NCBI RefSeq assembly: GCF_040786285.1 | Contig: NZ_JBFMKQ010000001.1 | Span: forward strand, 1,116,001-1,180,000 | Direction: 5' to 3' | DNA length: 64,000 nucleotides | Source: Aquimarina sp040786285 | Lineage (GTDB): Bacteria; Bacteroidota; Bacteroidia; Flavobacteriales; Flavobacteriaceae | In this document: positions 7,954 to 16,372 of the stretch, piece after piece | Numbering within the stretch: position 1 is the stretch's first letter | How the letters are laid out: each line of letters begins with the position of its first letter | Made by a program: the position numbers and the translations under genes | Notes under the pieces: model-generated | What the model was told of the DNA's origin: nothing | Database searches by the model: none | The model's input: the letters and a program-made list of their open reading frames with translations, nothing else

Positions 7954-8667
7954 ATGCCCACACGCAACCGAGGAAAAGAAGCTAGTGATGATCGCCTATT
8001 TGGGGATCCAAAAATGCAGCAAAAAATAAAAGAAGCAGCCAAAGATATGTGCTACTTACTTTCTCGTGGTTTTGCCGAAAAATCATCAATACAATCAGTG
8101 GGTAATCGTTATAAACTTAATGCCAGACAACAAAAAGCATTGCAAGGCATGAGTGCTAGCGAGCAACAGATCACATTGCGAAAAAAAACAACCCTATTCC
8201 CCGAGCAATTAAAAGGTCGGGATGTAGCGATAGATGGGTTTAATTTGCTAATTATTCTCGAGAGTGCTTTATCGGGTGCCTACATCTTTAAAGGCCTGGA
8301 TGGGTATTATCGAGATGTATCGGGGGTGCACGGCACGTATAAACGGGTTCGCAAAACAGAAGAAGTGATTTTAATGATAGGAAATGTTCTTACTACATTA
8401 GAAGTACCATCGGTACACTGGTATTTTGATGCCCCGGTTTCTAATAGTGGCAGGCTAAAAACGATACTTCGTGAGATGGCAGAACAAAATAACTTCCCCT
8501 GGGCGATCGATTTGGTGAATAATCCAGATAAAGTACTGGCAGCATGCAATCAAGTTGTGATAAGTTCTGATGCTTGGATATTGGATCGGGCGCAGAAAAA
8601 CTTCAACCTTGTTACATATCTGTTAGATCATTATATCAAAGATGCAAATATCATTTATGCCGAATAA
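7954..8667 (+). CDS. DUF434 domain-containing protein
   Basis: A 237-residue cytoplasmic protein matching the DUF434/DUF5616 type. The N-terminal helical part (residues 1-55) is followed by a segment with V-A-I-D-G-F-N-L-L-I-I-L and by D-A-P-V-S-N-S-G and S-S-D-A-W-I-L-D motifs. The regularly placed Asp residues suggest a PIN-like nuclease fold (my inference from the D-G-F-N and S-S-D-A motifs). The exact role is not known. The gene is monocistronic, with a terminator-like hairpin about 150 bp downstream. Confidence 0.7.
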   Translation: MPTRNRGKEASDDRLFGDPKMQQKIKEAAKDMCYLLSRGFAEKSSIQSVGNRYKLNARQQKALQGMSASEQQITLRKKTTLFPEQLKGRDVAIDGFNLLIILESALSGAYIFKGLDGYYRDVSGVHGTYKRVRKTEEVILMIGNVLTTLEVPSVHWYFDAPVSNSGRLKTILREMAEQNNFPWAIDLVNNPDKVLAACNQVVISSDAWILDRAQKNFNLVTYLLDHYIKDANIIYAE

Positions 8668-8820
8668 TATTTTAAAATAAGGTTTCCCTAACTCAAAATT
8701 ACCGTTTACTCATTCTTCCTTCTATAAAACGTAATAACATTTTACTTTTGGGTATATACCTATTAAAATTAAATTGTTGGATGTTGGAGGAATTAATTTT
8801 TTAGGTTGGTTAGTTGTGAG

Positions 8821-8857
8821 AAACGGATACGGCAATGGGGTAGTCGTGTCCGTTTTT
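8821..8857 (+). terminator. Terminator-like hairpin
   Basis: AAACGGATACG pairs with CGTGTCCGTTT (one wobble pair) and is followed by a short T run. It may end the DUF434 transcript, about 150 bp after its stop. Confidence 0.5.
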
Positions 8858-8911
8858 ATGTACTACGTATTTCTAAAAGTAAATTATAGGGTAATACTAA
8901 AAAAAGTGAAA

Positions 8912-8989
8912 TCGAGCTAAGAAAATTTTCTTGTCTTCGATACAATTTTCTATCGAAAATCACTCTGACTGACGAAAATTTTCATACCG
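8912..8989 (+). repeat. Hairpin repeat, family A, copy 2
   Basis: The outer arms GAAAATTTTC at 8921-8930 and 8974-8983 are perfectly complementary. The core 8930-8973 matches copy 3 (10507-10550) almost base for base and copy 1 in inverse orientation. Confidence 0.8.
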
Positions 8990-9054
8990 AGTTTGATGAA
9001 GGGATGATACAATTTTTCTTCATTTCATTTTAAAAGATCACTATAATAGTAATA

Positions 9055-9088
9055 AAAAAGAGCTTCTCATCACATAGAAGCTCTTTTT
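9055..9088 (+). terminator. Strong orphan terminator hairpin
   Basis: A perfect 13-bp stem (AAAAAGAGCTTCT with AGAAGCTCTTTTT), an 8-nt loop, and a T tract on either strand. No gene ends nearby, so it either closes an unseen small RNA or is left over from a lost gene. Confidence 0.6.
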
Positions 9089-9286
9089 AAGGTTAAAATA
9101 AGGGTAGTCAGTCATTACCCTTTTATTAGGATCAAACCATACCATACCCCTAGTACTTTATCTGGTTTGAATACCTAGAGTGTATATAGAAATAATTATT
9201 CCAAATGATGAAGTACAATCAAAAACAGCATAAAGTCTTGATTATCATTTGCTTACAATATTTGTTTTGAATACTTCTTTTTTGGG

Positions 9287-9320
9287 AATTGTAGATATAA
9301 TATGACCAATTGTAGATATA
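9287..9320 (+). promoter_or_regulatory. Two direct repeats, candidate operator upstream of tas
   Basis: AATTGTAGATATA occurs at 9287-9299 and again at 9308-9320, a 21-bp period (two helical turns), about 130 bp before the tas start codon. The regulator is unknown. Confidence 0.4.
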
Positions 9321-9447
9321 TTCCACAATTTTGGGTACAATACAGGATGGTTTGATTTAATTTATTATGATAATTTTTACATTAGTTTAATCGAAGAGTT
9401 TCTACTTTTGACGACATTAATCGACTAAACAACTAGAGTACTACAAT

Positions 9448-10479
9448 ATGAAGTATACTACATTACCTAATACAGATATTAAAGTAAGTAAAATATGCCT
9501 TGGAAGTATGACTTGGGGCGAGCAAAACACCGAGGCTGAAGGGCACGAGCAAATAGAATATGCTATAGAACAAGGGATTAATTTTATTGATACCGCAGAG
9601 TTGTATTCTGTTCCTTCAAAAAAAGAAACACAAGGGAGTACAGAAAAAATTATAGGTACCTGGCTTAAAAAAACTGGAAAAAGAAATGAAGTGGTGGTTG
9701 CATCTAAGATTGTTGGACCGGCTCCATTTACTGCACATATTAGAAGTGGTAAGTTTACTAAAACTGAAATCGAAGACGCTATACATAAAAGCCTGCAACG
9801 GTTACAGACAGATTATATTGACTTATACCAATTGCATTGGCCAGAACGACAAACCAACTATTTTGGTAAGCTAGGTTATACTCATGACGAGAATGATGCC
9901 TGGACAGATAATTTTGCTGAAGTGCTTCATCATTTAGAGGGTTTTATAAAAGAAGGTAAAATAAGACAAATAGGAGTATCTAATGAAACGGCTTATGGGG
10001 TAATGCGTTATGCTGAAGAAGCCCGGAAGGGAGCAGCAAAAATGATCACGATTCAGAATCCATATAATTTGTTAAACCGAAAAGATGAAATAGGGTTAAC
10101 AGAGGTGCTTCATCGTGAAAATATAGGGCATTTACCATACTCTCCTCTTGGTTTTGGCATGTTAACGGGTAAATATTTAGAAGAAATTCCTAAAAACTCT
10201 AGAGTAGATCTGTTTCCAAATTACAATCGTTATATGAAAGAGAATAGTTATAAAGCAACTAGAGCTTATAATGACATTGCTAAAAAACATGGGCTTAGTT
10301 TAACTCAAATGGCGTTAGCATTTGTTAATGATCGCCCTTTTGTAACGAGTACAATTATTGGAGCAACATCTTTGGATCAATTAAAAGAAAATATTGGCAG
10401 TATTCATGTTACACTTTCTAGTGAAATTTTAAAAGAGATCGAAGCCGTTCATGAAAATATTCCGAATCCTGCACCGTAA
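9448..10479 (+). CDS. tas: NADP(H)-dependent aldo/keto reductase, Tas type
   Basis: A 343-residue TIM-barrel oxidoreductase. The AKR catalytic tetrad is visible: Asp48 and Tyr53 (F-I-D-T-A-E-L-Y), Lys87 (A-S-K) and His130 (Q-L-H-W). The start (S-M-T-W-G-E-Q-N-T-E-A) and the P-x-x-K-E-T-Q-G-S-T-E segment resemble E. coli Tas, a reductase of unclear physiological substrate. Length is as expected for the family. It is cytoplasmic and monocistronic, convergent with radA. A family A hairpin repeat between the two stop codons may act as terminator. The symbol rests on resemblance, not on a tested function. Confidence 0.85.
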   Translation: MKYTTLPNTDIKVSKICLGSMTWGEQNTEAEGHEQIEYAIEQGINFIDTAELYSVPSKKETQGSTEKIIGTWLKKTGKRNEVVVASKIVGPAPFTAHIRSGKFTKTEIEDAIHKSLQRLQTDYIDLYQLHWPERQTNYFGKLGYTHDENDAWTDNFAEVLHHLEGFIKEGKIRQIGVSNETAYGVMRYAEEARKGAAKMITIQNPYNLLNRKDEIGLTEVLHRENIGHLPYSPLGFGMLTGKYLEEIPKNSRVDLFPNYNRYMKENSYKATRAYNDIAKKHGLSLTQMALAFVNDRPFVTSTIIGATSLDQLKENIGSIHVTLSSEILKEIEAVHENIPNPAP

Positions 10480-10494
10480 ATTAGTAGGAGTTAC

Positions 10495-10563
10495 AAAGAA
10501 TATTTACTTGTCTTCGATACTATTTTCTATCGAAAATCACTCTGACTGACGCAAATATTCTTT
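10495..10563 (+). repeat. Hairpin repeat, family A, copy 3
   Basis: The outer arms AAAGAATATTT (10495-10505) and AAATATTCTTT (10553-10563) pair perfectly over 11 bp. The core 10507-10550 is nearly identical to copy 2. It lies between the convergent tas and radA stops. Confidence 0.8.
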
Positions 10564-10582
10564 TTAATTCACATTATATTAT

Positions 10583-11950
10583 TTACCCAAACAAATATTC
10601 TACAACATCTTCGATTTTGGCTACTAATTGTACCTTAATTTGAGTGTTTTGTAAAGAGATCTTATTGTACTTAGATACAAAGATAGTAGAGAAACCTAGT
10701 TTCTCTGCTTCTTGTATTCGTTGTTCTACTTTGGTTACAGGCCGTATTTCTCCTGCCAGACCAACTTCGGCAGCAAAACAATAATCTTTAGGGATAGGAA
10801 TATCTTCACTAGAAGATAATATGGCGGTAACTACGGCAAGATCAATAGCAGGATCATCGACTGATATTCCACCTGTGATATTTAAAAAAACATCCTTAGC
10901 TCCTAGCCTAAAACCTGCTCGTTTTTCTAAAACAGCGAGAACCATATTGAGACGTTTTAGGTTGTATCCAGTTGCGCTGCGCTGCGGTGTTCCGTATACT
11001 GCCGTACTTACTAAGGCTTGTATTTCTATCATTAATGGGCGCATGCCTTCTAGAGTAGAAGCGATAGCAGTACCACTTAACTCTTCATCTTTTTTAGAAA
11101 TTAGAATTTCGCTGGGATTATTTACTTCGCGTAAGCCGCTTCCTTGCATCTCATAGATCCCAAGTTCTGAAGTAGAACCAAAACGATTTTTTAAAGCTCG
11201 TAAAATTCGATATACATGGTTGCGATCACCTTCAAACTGCAATACAGTATCTACCATATGCTCCAGGATTTTCGGGCCGGCAATGTTACCATCTTTGGTG
11301 ATATGGCCAATAAGAAGTACCGGAGTTGCGGTTTCTTTAGCAAATTTGATTAATTCTGTGGTACATTCTCTGATTTGCGAAATACTCCCTGCACTACTTT
11401 CTATATAATCACTGTGCAAGGTCTGGATTGAATCTATGATCACAATATCGGGTTCTGTAGCTTCAATTTGTCTAAAAATATTCTGAGTTTTGGTTTCAGT
11501 AAGAATTAGACAATTATCTGTTTTAGATTGTATACGTTCTGCACGCATTTTAATTTGCTTCTGGCTCTCTTCTCCAGAAACATACAGTGTTTTATAGGGT
11601 AATTTAAGGCTGATTTGTAGTAAAAGTGTACTTTTTCCTATACCAGGTTCTCCTCCTAACAATGTTAATGAACCCGGGACTAACCCACCACCAAGAACAC
11701 GATTAAGTTCTACATCATCTGTATTGTATCTGGCTTCCTGACTTGTATCAATTTCTGAAATTCGCAGGGGTTTAGCAACTTTACTTGATGCAGGCGAAGA
11801 CGAAGTACTTTTCCAATCGCTCTTCTCTGCTTTTTGAACGACTTCTTCGGCAATGGTATTCCATTCTTTACATGATGTGCATTGTCCTTGCCATTTGGCA
11901 TATTGCGCTCCGCAGTTCTGACAGAAAAAAACAGTTTTGGTTTTAGCCAT
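10583..11950 (-). CDS. radA: DNA repair protein RadA
   Basis: A 455-residue branch-migration helicase acting in recombinational repair with RecA. Domains in order: a C4 zinc finger (Cys10, Cys13, Cys24, Cys27), a RecA-like ATPase with Walker A (G-E-P-G-I-G-K-S-T) and the RadA-specific K-N-R-F-G motif, and a C-terminal Lon-protease-like domain (from about residue 290, including G-Y-N-L-K-R-L). Length matches E. coli RadA (460). The start is the ATG just before the zinc finger. It lies downstream of the esterase-like gene on the same strand, but a terminator separates them, so it is probably transcribed on its own. Confidence 0.95.
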   Translation of the reverse strand: MAKTKTVFFCQNCGAQYAKWQGQCTSCKEWNTIAEEVVQKAEKSDWKSTSSSPASSKVAKPLRISEIDTSQEARYNTDDVELNRVLGGGLVPGSLTLLGGEPGIGKSTLLLQISLKLPYKTLYVSGEESQKQIKMRAERIQSKTDNCLILTETKTQNIFRQIEATEPDIVIIDSIQTLHSDYIESSAGSISQIRECTTELIKFAKETATPVLLIGHITKDGNIAGPKILEHMVDTVLQFEGDRNHVYRILRALKNRFGSTSELGIYEMQGSGLREVNNPSEILISKKDEELSGTAIASTLEGMRPLMIEIQALVSTAVYGTPQRSATGYNLKRLNMVLAVLEKRAGFRLGAKDVFLNITGGISVDDPAIDLAVVTAILSSSEDIPIPKDYCFAAEVGLAGEIRPVTKVEQRIQEAEKLGFSTIFVSKYNKISLQNTQIKVQLVAKIEDVVEYLFG

Positions 11951-12009
11951 AAAAAAAGTTGAAGTGTAAAAATACTATTATTTAGATGCAAAACTAAAAC
12001 AGTTTGCAT

Positions 12010-12037
12010 AAAAAAAGACCCTAAAAAAGGGTCTTTT
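12010..12037 (-). terminator. Rho-independent terminator after the esterase-like gene
   Basis: An AAAAGACCCT/AGGGTCTTTT stem with an A-rich loop and T run on the minus strand, between the stop of the gene at 12060 and the radA start. Confidence 0.8.
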
Positions 12038-12059
12038 ATATTCATGGTTACTGGATAGC

Positions 12060-13208
12060 TTACCAACCAAAATCTTCTTTGATCTTATTTACTTTATCAA
12101 GCATATAGTCTTTTGTTAGAAAAGCAACTTCTGAAAGCTGAAAACCATTTTCGTAGGATCTCATTGCTTTTTTAGGTTCTCCTGTTTGCTCATAAAACAT
12201 CCCCAGATAATAATGTCCTAACATCGTATCGGGATGTTCTTTTATGGCTAGCTTACCTAAGGGTTCCAGCTCTGACCAGTTTTCATTTTTTTCGATAGCT
12301 GTAGATACTGCGATAAAGTCATTGACGCGTATCTGGCGTTTTATCCCATAAAGTTGCTCTGTAGTTCTGTACATATCAACTAGGTAATCGTATGGAGAAG
12401 AATCTTCTAAGGTAAGAAGCACTTCTTTATACGTTTTTTTGCTTATAGGACGATACATTTCAAAAATAGCCTCTAGTGCTTTTGGAATTCCTCTTCCTAC
12501 AAGTGTATAATGTGATGATTCTTCAAAATTATCAAAGAAATAATGCGTTTCTGGGTTCTCTATAGCTTGCAGCTTTTCGTCTAATGCCACAAGATTTTTT
12601 TTAATGTTATCGGCATCATTTGTTGCCGTGGCAAGATAGTACCAAATATCCGCCGATGTACTTAATACATTTTCAATACGTTCTCCCATAGGTGGTCCAA
12701 ATTCTGGGCTTAGACAGATATATCCTTGAAAAATCGGATTGTCTTTAAATAAAAAGTAATTGATGAAGTTGGCGGTATAATCATGCCCAACAATAATTTT
12801 TAACTGAGCAGTACGATATGTGTTATTAAGATAAGGAACGAGTTCCTGGCCTATAAATTCAAAAAATTCTGCGCCTTTTTGTGACGGAAGATACTCTGCT
12901 ACATCATATCTACAATCATCCTCTCTGGTTTTTCGTTGGTTGATTCCAACGACAATGGATTCGGGCATATCTTCCCAGTAAGAAAAGTAATCAACATTTC
13001 CGACCACAGGTTCGAATAAGTAGTCTCCATCAAGAACAACGATTAGCGGATATGTTTTTTTAACATTTTTCTTGTAATTACGAGGAAGCTGAATTTTTAA
13101 CTCTCTGTTCTGATCTAATTTTATAGATCTGAAGGACTCATAAATAACTTGAGCATATCCTGTAGTAGAAAATACGAATGCTATTATAAATATTCCAATT
13201 TTTTTCAT
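12060..13208 (-). CDS. Secreted esterase-like alpha/beta hydrolase with TPR tail, nucleophile lost
   Basis: 382 residues from the ATG at 13208, chosen because it opens a signal peptide (MKKIGIFIIAFVFSTTGYAQ). Residues about 25-260 match the putative esterase family (EstD/enterochelin esterase type, with P-L-I-V-V-L-D-G-D), and residues about 300-380 look like TPR repeats. The nucleophile elbow reads V-G-H-D-Y-T-A where active members have G-H-S-x-G-G, so the catalytic Ser is Asp here. It is either a pseudoenzyme with a binding role or uses different chemistry. It is the last gene of the panC-panD-membrane protein run, 39 bp after its neighbour. Confidence 0.75.
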   Translation of the reverse strand: MKKIGIFIIAFVFSTTGYAQVIYESFRSIKLDQNRELKIQLPRNYKKNVKKTYPLIVVLDGDYLFEPVVGNVDYFSYWEDMPESIVVGINQRKTREDDCRYDVAEYLPSQKGAEFFEFIGQELVPYLNNTYRTAQLKIIVGHDYTANFINYFLFKDNPIFQGYICLSPEFGPPMGERIENVLSTSADIWYYLATATNDADNIKKNLVALDEKLQAIENPETHYFFDNFEESSHYTLVGRGIPKALEAIFEMYRPISKKTYKEVLLTLEDSSPYDYLVDMYRTTEQLYGIKRQIRVNDFIAVSTAIEKNENWSELEPLGKLAIKEHPDTMLGHYYLGMFYEQTGEPKKAMRSYENGFQLSEVAFLTKDYMLDKVNKIKEDFGW

Positions 13209-13247
13209 AAGTATGTGATTATGGTTAAGCACCGAACAATATATAAA

Positions 13248-14213
13248 TTATTTCTCTCTGTTTAAAATAGGAAGGAATAAAAACGATAACGCACCAACAA
13301 CTATATTTATTGCGGTTTGAGATCCCCATAAGATCCAGCCAAAAGCTTCTCCTGCTGGCTTGTCTATATTAAAAAGCAATAATATTGCTGCTGTAGCTAT
13401 TGGGAAAGCTCCAATCCCACCATTAGTTGTAGACATAGCAATAGATCCGGCTACAAAAGTTGCAAGCATAGGCCCTATAGATAAATGTGCAGTTTCAGGA
13501 ACAGTAAATTTGATAACATAAAACATGGCAACATATAATATCCAAATAAGAAAAGTATGGAAAATAAAGGCGCTTCTTTGTTTTATTTTTGAAATACTTT
13601 TAATTCCTTCTAAAATCCCATTCCCGAAATTACGAATTTTGACTAGTATTGGGTTACTTGAATTTTTTAGAACTCTTAGAAATAAAACTCCAAAAATTAT
13701 CAATCCCACCAGAAGAATAAGGGTAATAATCGGGCTTGCTATTTTTTCTTGTAAGTAAGACAATAGAAGTTCTGACTGAAATAATAATGTAATAGCAATG
13801 ATTGATAAAAGCATTACAGAATCAATAACCCGTTCAGAAATAATGGTTCCAAAAGCTTTTTTAAATGGTATTCTTTCGTAAGTCGAAATTGTACCCCCTC
13901 TAAGAATTTCTCCCGATCTGGGAATACCCATATTGCATAGATATCCCGCCATAACAGCCATGTAACTATTGGATAATTTGATCGAATATCCCAAGGGTTC
14001 TAGCAAAAATTTCCAACGATATGCTCTCGAAAGATGAGACGCAATACCCATTAAAACAGAGATAATAATCCATTTTGGATCAGCTTCAGAAACATATTGA
14101 AGTGTTTTTTGTCGTTCTTCGGGTGTAGCAGAAGCAATAGAATACCAAATTAAAAAAACTCCCAGGGCTAGTGGGAGTATAATTTTTAGAAACTTTACAA
14201 GTTTAGCGTTCAC
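13248..14213 (-). CDS. Lysylphosphatidylglycerol synthase TM region/UPF0104 family membrane protein
   Basis: 321 residues with about eight hydrophobic segments spread over the whole length (first at 8-25, last at 295-315). It matches the integral-membrane domain of MprF-type LPG synthases/flippases (UPF0104): the W-I-I-I-S-V-L-M-G...L-S-R-A-Y-R-W start, G-I-P-R-S-G-E-I-L-R-G and a glycine-rich T-N-G-G-I-G-A-F segment. The aminoacyl-transferase domain is absent, as in the stand-alone members. The role in lipid handling is inferred. It starts 3 bp after panD, so the two are co-transcribed. Confidence 0.8.
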   Translation of the reverse strand: MNAKLVKFLKIILPLALGVFLIWYSIASATPEERQKTLQYVSEADPKWIIISVLMGIASHLSRAYRWKFLLEPLGYSIKLSNSYMAVMAGYLCNMGIPRSGEILRGGTISTYERIPFKKAFGTIISERVIDSVMLLSIIAITLLFQSELLLSYLQEKIASPIITLILLVGLIIFGVLFLRVLKNSSNPILVKIRNFGNGILEGIKSISKIKQRSAFIFHTFLIWILYVAMFYVIKFTVPETAHLSIGPMLATFVAGSIAMSTTNGGIGAFPIATAAILLLFNIDKPAGEAFGWILWGSQTAINIVVGALSFLFLPILNREK

Positions 14214-14216
14214 TTT

Positions 14217-14567
14217 TTATTTTAATAGATTGTTTTCCTCATTTGGGAAAAGAAGTTTTGGTTTGAAGTTTTTTGCAACTTCAATATCCATCATAGCATA
14301 TGTAATTAATATTAGCACATCTCCTTTTGCTACTTTTCTTGCAGCAGCTCCATTTAAAGTGATTTCTCCGCTATTTCTAGGTCCAGGAATAGCATAGGTC
14401 TCTAGTCGCTCACCATTATTATTATTTACAATCTGTACTTTTTCGCCTTCAATAATATTAGCGGCATCCATTAGATCTTGATCAATGGTTATGCTGCCTA
14501 TATAGTTTAGGTCGGCACCGGTGACTTTAACGCGATGAATTTTTGATTTTACTACGTGTACAAGCAT
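14217..14567 (-). CDS. panD: Aspartate 1-decarboxylase
   Basis: A 116-residue pyruvoyl-dependent enzyme that makes beta-alanine from L-aspartate for pantothenate synthesis. The self-cleavage site Gly24-Ser25 is present in Y-I-G-S-I-T-I-D; Ser25 becomes the pyruvoyl group. Other conserved elements are K-I-H-R-V-x-V-T and L-N-G-A-A-A-R. Length is as in other bacteria (about 120-126). It lies 19 bp downstream of panC on the same strand. Confidence 0.95.
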   Translation of the reverse strand: MLVHVVKSKIHRVKVTGADLNYIGSITIDQDLMDAANIIEGEKVQIVNNNNGERLETYAIPGPRNSGEITLNGAAARKVAKGDVLILITYAMMDIEVAKNFKPKLLFPNEENNLLK

Positions 14568-14586
14568 GTTACAAAGTTAGTTATTT

Positions 14587-15435
14587 TTAGTTTAGGGCAA
14601 TGTTATCTATAAGTCTTATTTTTCCTGCAAATACGGCAATAAATGCTCGATATTTAGTATCTTTTTGTTTTCTTTTTATGGATTTTAAATCAGAAACCTT
14701 TGCAATTTCAAAATATTCCAGCTCTAGCTCGGTATTGTTTGCAAACTGCTCTGATACCCATTCACTTAAGACATTAGCACTTTTTGTGCCAAAGTCTTTT
14801 CTTACCTGTTTTAATGTTTTATAAATTAGAGGCGAAGCAGCACGTTGGTTCTCGCTAAGTCTTTTATTTCTGGAACTTAACGCTAAACCGCTTTCTTTTC
14901 TGTATATCGGACAACCGATTATTTGTACTGACATCTTTTCAATTTCAACTAACTTTTTAACAATCTGCAGCTGCTGAAAATCTTTTTCTCCAAAATATGC
15001 TCTTGTCGGGGATACTATCGTAAATAAATGCTTTAACACTGTTCCTACTCCATCAAAATGCCCTGGCCTAAATTTCCCTTCCATTTCATTTTCAAGGCCT
15101 TTAAAGTTATAATTAATAGATTCGGTTCGATCACCATAAACCTCATTGGCTGTTGGAGCAAATACAATAATCTCTTTTGATAATTCTGACAAAAGTTTAA
15201 CATCAGAATCTAAAGTTCTGGGATAATTTACTAAATCTTCTGTGGCATTAAATTGAGTTGGATTAACAAAAATACTCACGATAACCACTTCATTTTCTTT
15301 AAATGCACGTTCTACTAATGCAAGGTGTCCTTTGTGTAAAGCGCCCATAGTAGGCACAAAACCAATGGTTTTTTTTTGTTTTTTGAAAGTTGCAACACTT
15401 GTTGTTATGTCTAGTCTTTTGTCATGTACTTGCAT
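14587..15435 (-). CDS. panC: Pantothenate synthetase
   Basis: A 282-residue enzyme that joins pantoate and beta-alanine with ATP. The P-T-M-G-A-L-H-K-G-H nucleotide-binding motif (HIGH-like), F-V-N-P-T-Q-F, the G-E-K-D-F-Q-Q-L-Q segment and the S-S-R-N-K-R-L-S motif (KMSKS-like) are all present. I take the ATG at 15435 because the 28 codons upstream resemble non-coding DNA and contain the promoter. It is divergent from the GT5-like gene. The panC-panD order with the GT5-like gene next door is a recurrent Bacteroidota arrangement as I remember it. Confidence 0.93.
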   Translation of the reverse strand: MQVHDKRLDITTSVATFKKQKKTIGFVPTMGALHKGHLALVERAFKENEVVIVSIFVNPTQFNATEDLVNYPRTLDSDVKLLSELSKEIIVFAPTANEVYGDRTESINYNFKGLENEMEGKFRPGHFDGVGTVLKHLFTIVSPTRAYFGEKDFQQLQIVKKLVEIEKMSVQIIGCPIYRKESGLALSSRNKRLSENQRAASPLIYKTLKQVRKDFGTKSANVLSEWVSEQFANNTELELEYFEIAKVSDLKSIKRKQKDTKYRAFIAVFAGKIRLIDNIALN

Positions 15436-15457
15436 CACTATGAAACTTAAAGGGGTG

Positions 15458-15504
15458 CAAAAATAAGATATTACTGGCAGACTGCATAAATTTTCGTAAT
15501 TTTG
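15458..15504. promoter_or_regulatory. Divergent promoters for panC and the GT5-like gene
   Basis: TATTTTTG on the minus strand (15458-15465) lies about 17 nt from the likely panC transcription start to its ATG. TAATTTTG on the plus strand (15497-15504) precedes the gene at 15547. Both fit the Bacteroidota -7 consensus TAnnTTTG; the -33 elements are weak. An AGGAGG at 15521-15526 lies 20 nt before the ATG, too far to be a normal ribosome-binding site. Confidence 0.5.
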
Positions 15505-15546
15505 CAAAATTAATTCCAAAAGGAGGACGACAAAAGTATCGACTAT

Positions 15547-16356
15547 ATGAAAGATAAGAGGATATTGTATGTATCATCAGAAGTAATACCCTACCTGCCA
15601 GAGACCGAAATTTCATCCATGTCTTTTGAAGCACCAAGAATGGTAAATAATAAAGGCGGTCAAATAAGAATTTTCATGCCTAGATATGGCAATATTAATG
15701 AAAGAAGACACCAGTTGCATGAAGTGATTCGTCTTTCGGGTATGAATTTAGTGATTAATGATTTAGATATGCCCCTTATTATAAAGGTAGCTTCTATTCC
15801 TAAAGAAAGGATGCAAGTTTACTTTATTGATAATGAGGATTATTTTAAAAGGAAGGCAACATTAACTGATGAAGAGGGTAATTTGTTCCCAGATAACGAT
15901 GAACGAGCAATTTTTTTTGCTAAAGGTGTTATCGAAACAGTTAAAAAGTTAAACTGGTCTCCAGATGTGATTCACGTGCATGGATGGTTAGCTTCTCTTT
16001 TGCCTTTATATTTGAAACACTATTATGCTAACGAGCCACTTTTTGGCCATAGTAAGATTGTAACTTCGGTATATGGTGGCGGTTATGAAGGTACACTGGA
16101 TAAGAATATGATGGGGAAAGTGAAATTTGATGGAATTGAAGAAGGAAAAATCAGTGATCTAGCCAAACCAACATATGTTAATCTTATGAAGGTAGCTGTA
16201 GATAATTCTGATGCAATCATTGTAGGTTCTGAAGAAATTCCAGATGAGCTTACAAAACATCTTAAAAGTATAGACCAACCCGTTTTAGAATATAAAAAAC
16301 CAGATGAATTTGCAGATGCCTATGAAGCCTTCTATGAGACAGAGGTTTTGGTGTAA
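15547..16356 (+). CDS. Starch/glycogen synthase N-terminal domain protein (GT5, half length)
   Basis: 269 residues covering only the N-terminal Rossmann domain of glycogen/starch synthases (family GT5): I-L-Y-V-S-S-E-V-I-P at the start, N-K-G-G-Q-I-R-I-F-M-P-R-Y-G and D-V-I-H-V-H-G-W-L-A-S-L. The classic K-x-G-G-L-A-D motif is altered to N-K-G-G-Q-I. Full-length enzymes are about 480 residues and have a second domain that binds ADP-glucose; that domain is absent, and no frame continues it downstream. Similar short forms next to panC occur in other Bacteroidota as far as I recall, so it is probably not a recent truncation. Glycogen synthesis activity is doubtful. Confidence 0.8.
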   Translation: MKDKRILYVSSEVIPYLPETEISSMSFEAPRMVNNKGGQIRIFMPRYGNINERRHQLHEVIRLSGMNLVINDLDMPLIIKVASIPKERMQVYFIDNEDYFKRKATLTDEEGNLFPDNDERAIFFAKGVIETVKKLNWSPDVIHVHGWLASLLPLYLKHYYANEPLFGHSKIVTSVYGGGYEGTLDKNMMGKVKFDGIEEGKISDLAKPTYVNLMKVAVDNSDAIIVGSEEIPDELTKHLKSIDQPVLEYKKPDEFADAYEAFYETEVLV

Positions 16357-16372
16357 GCAAAGTTAATTATTT

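Larger units (their letters stand above)
8668..9447. other. Gene-free 0.8-kb stretch upstream of tas
   Basis: No credible ORF. Beyond the two hairpins and the family A repeat, it holds a TCAAACCA...TGGTTTGA inverted repeat (around 9132-9168) and two 13-bp direct repeats at 9287-9299 and 9308-9320. Confidence 0.5.

Noticed and set aside
15521..15526. AGGAGG as ribosome-binding site of the GT5-like gene
   Set aside because: It is 20 nt from the ATG with no start codon at the right distance, and Flavobacteriia barely use such sites.
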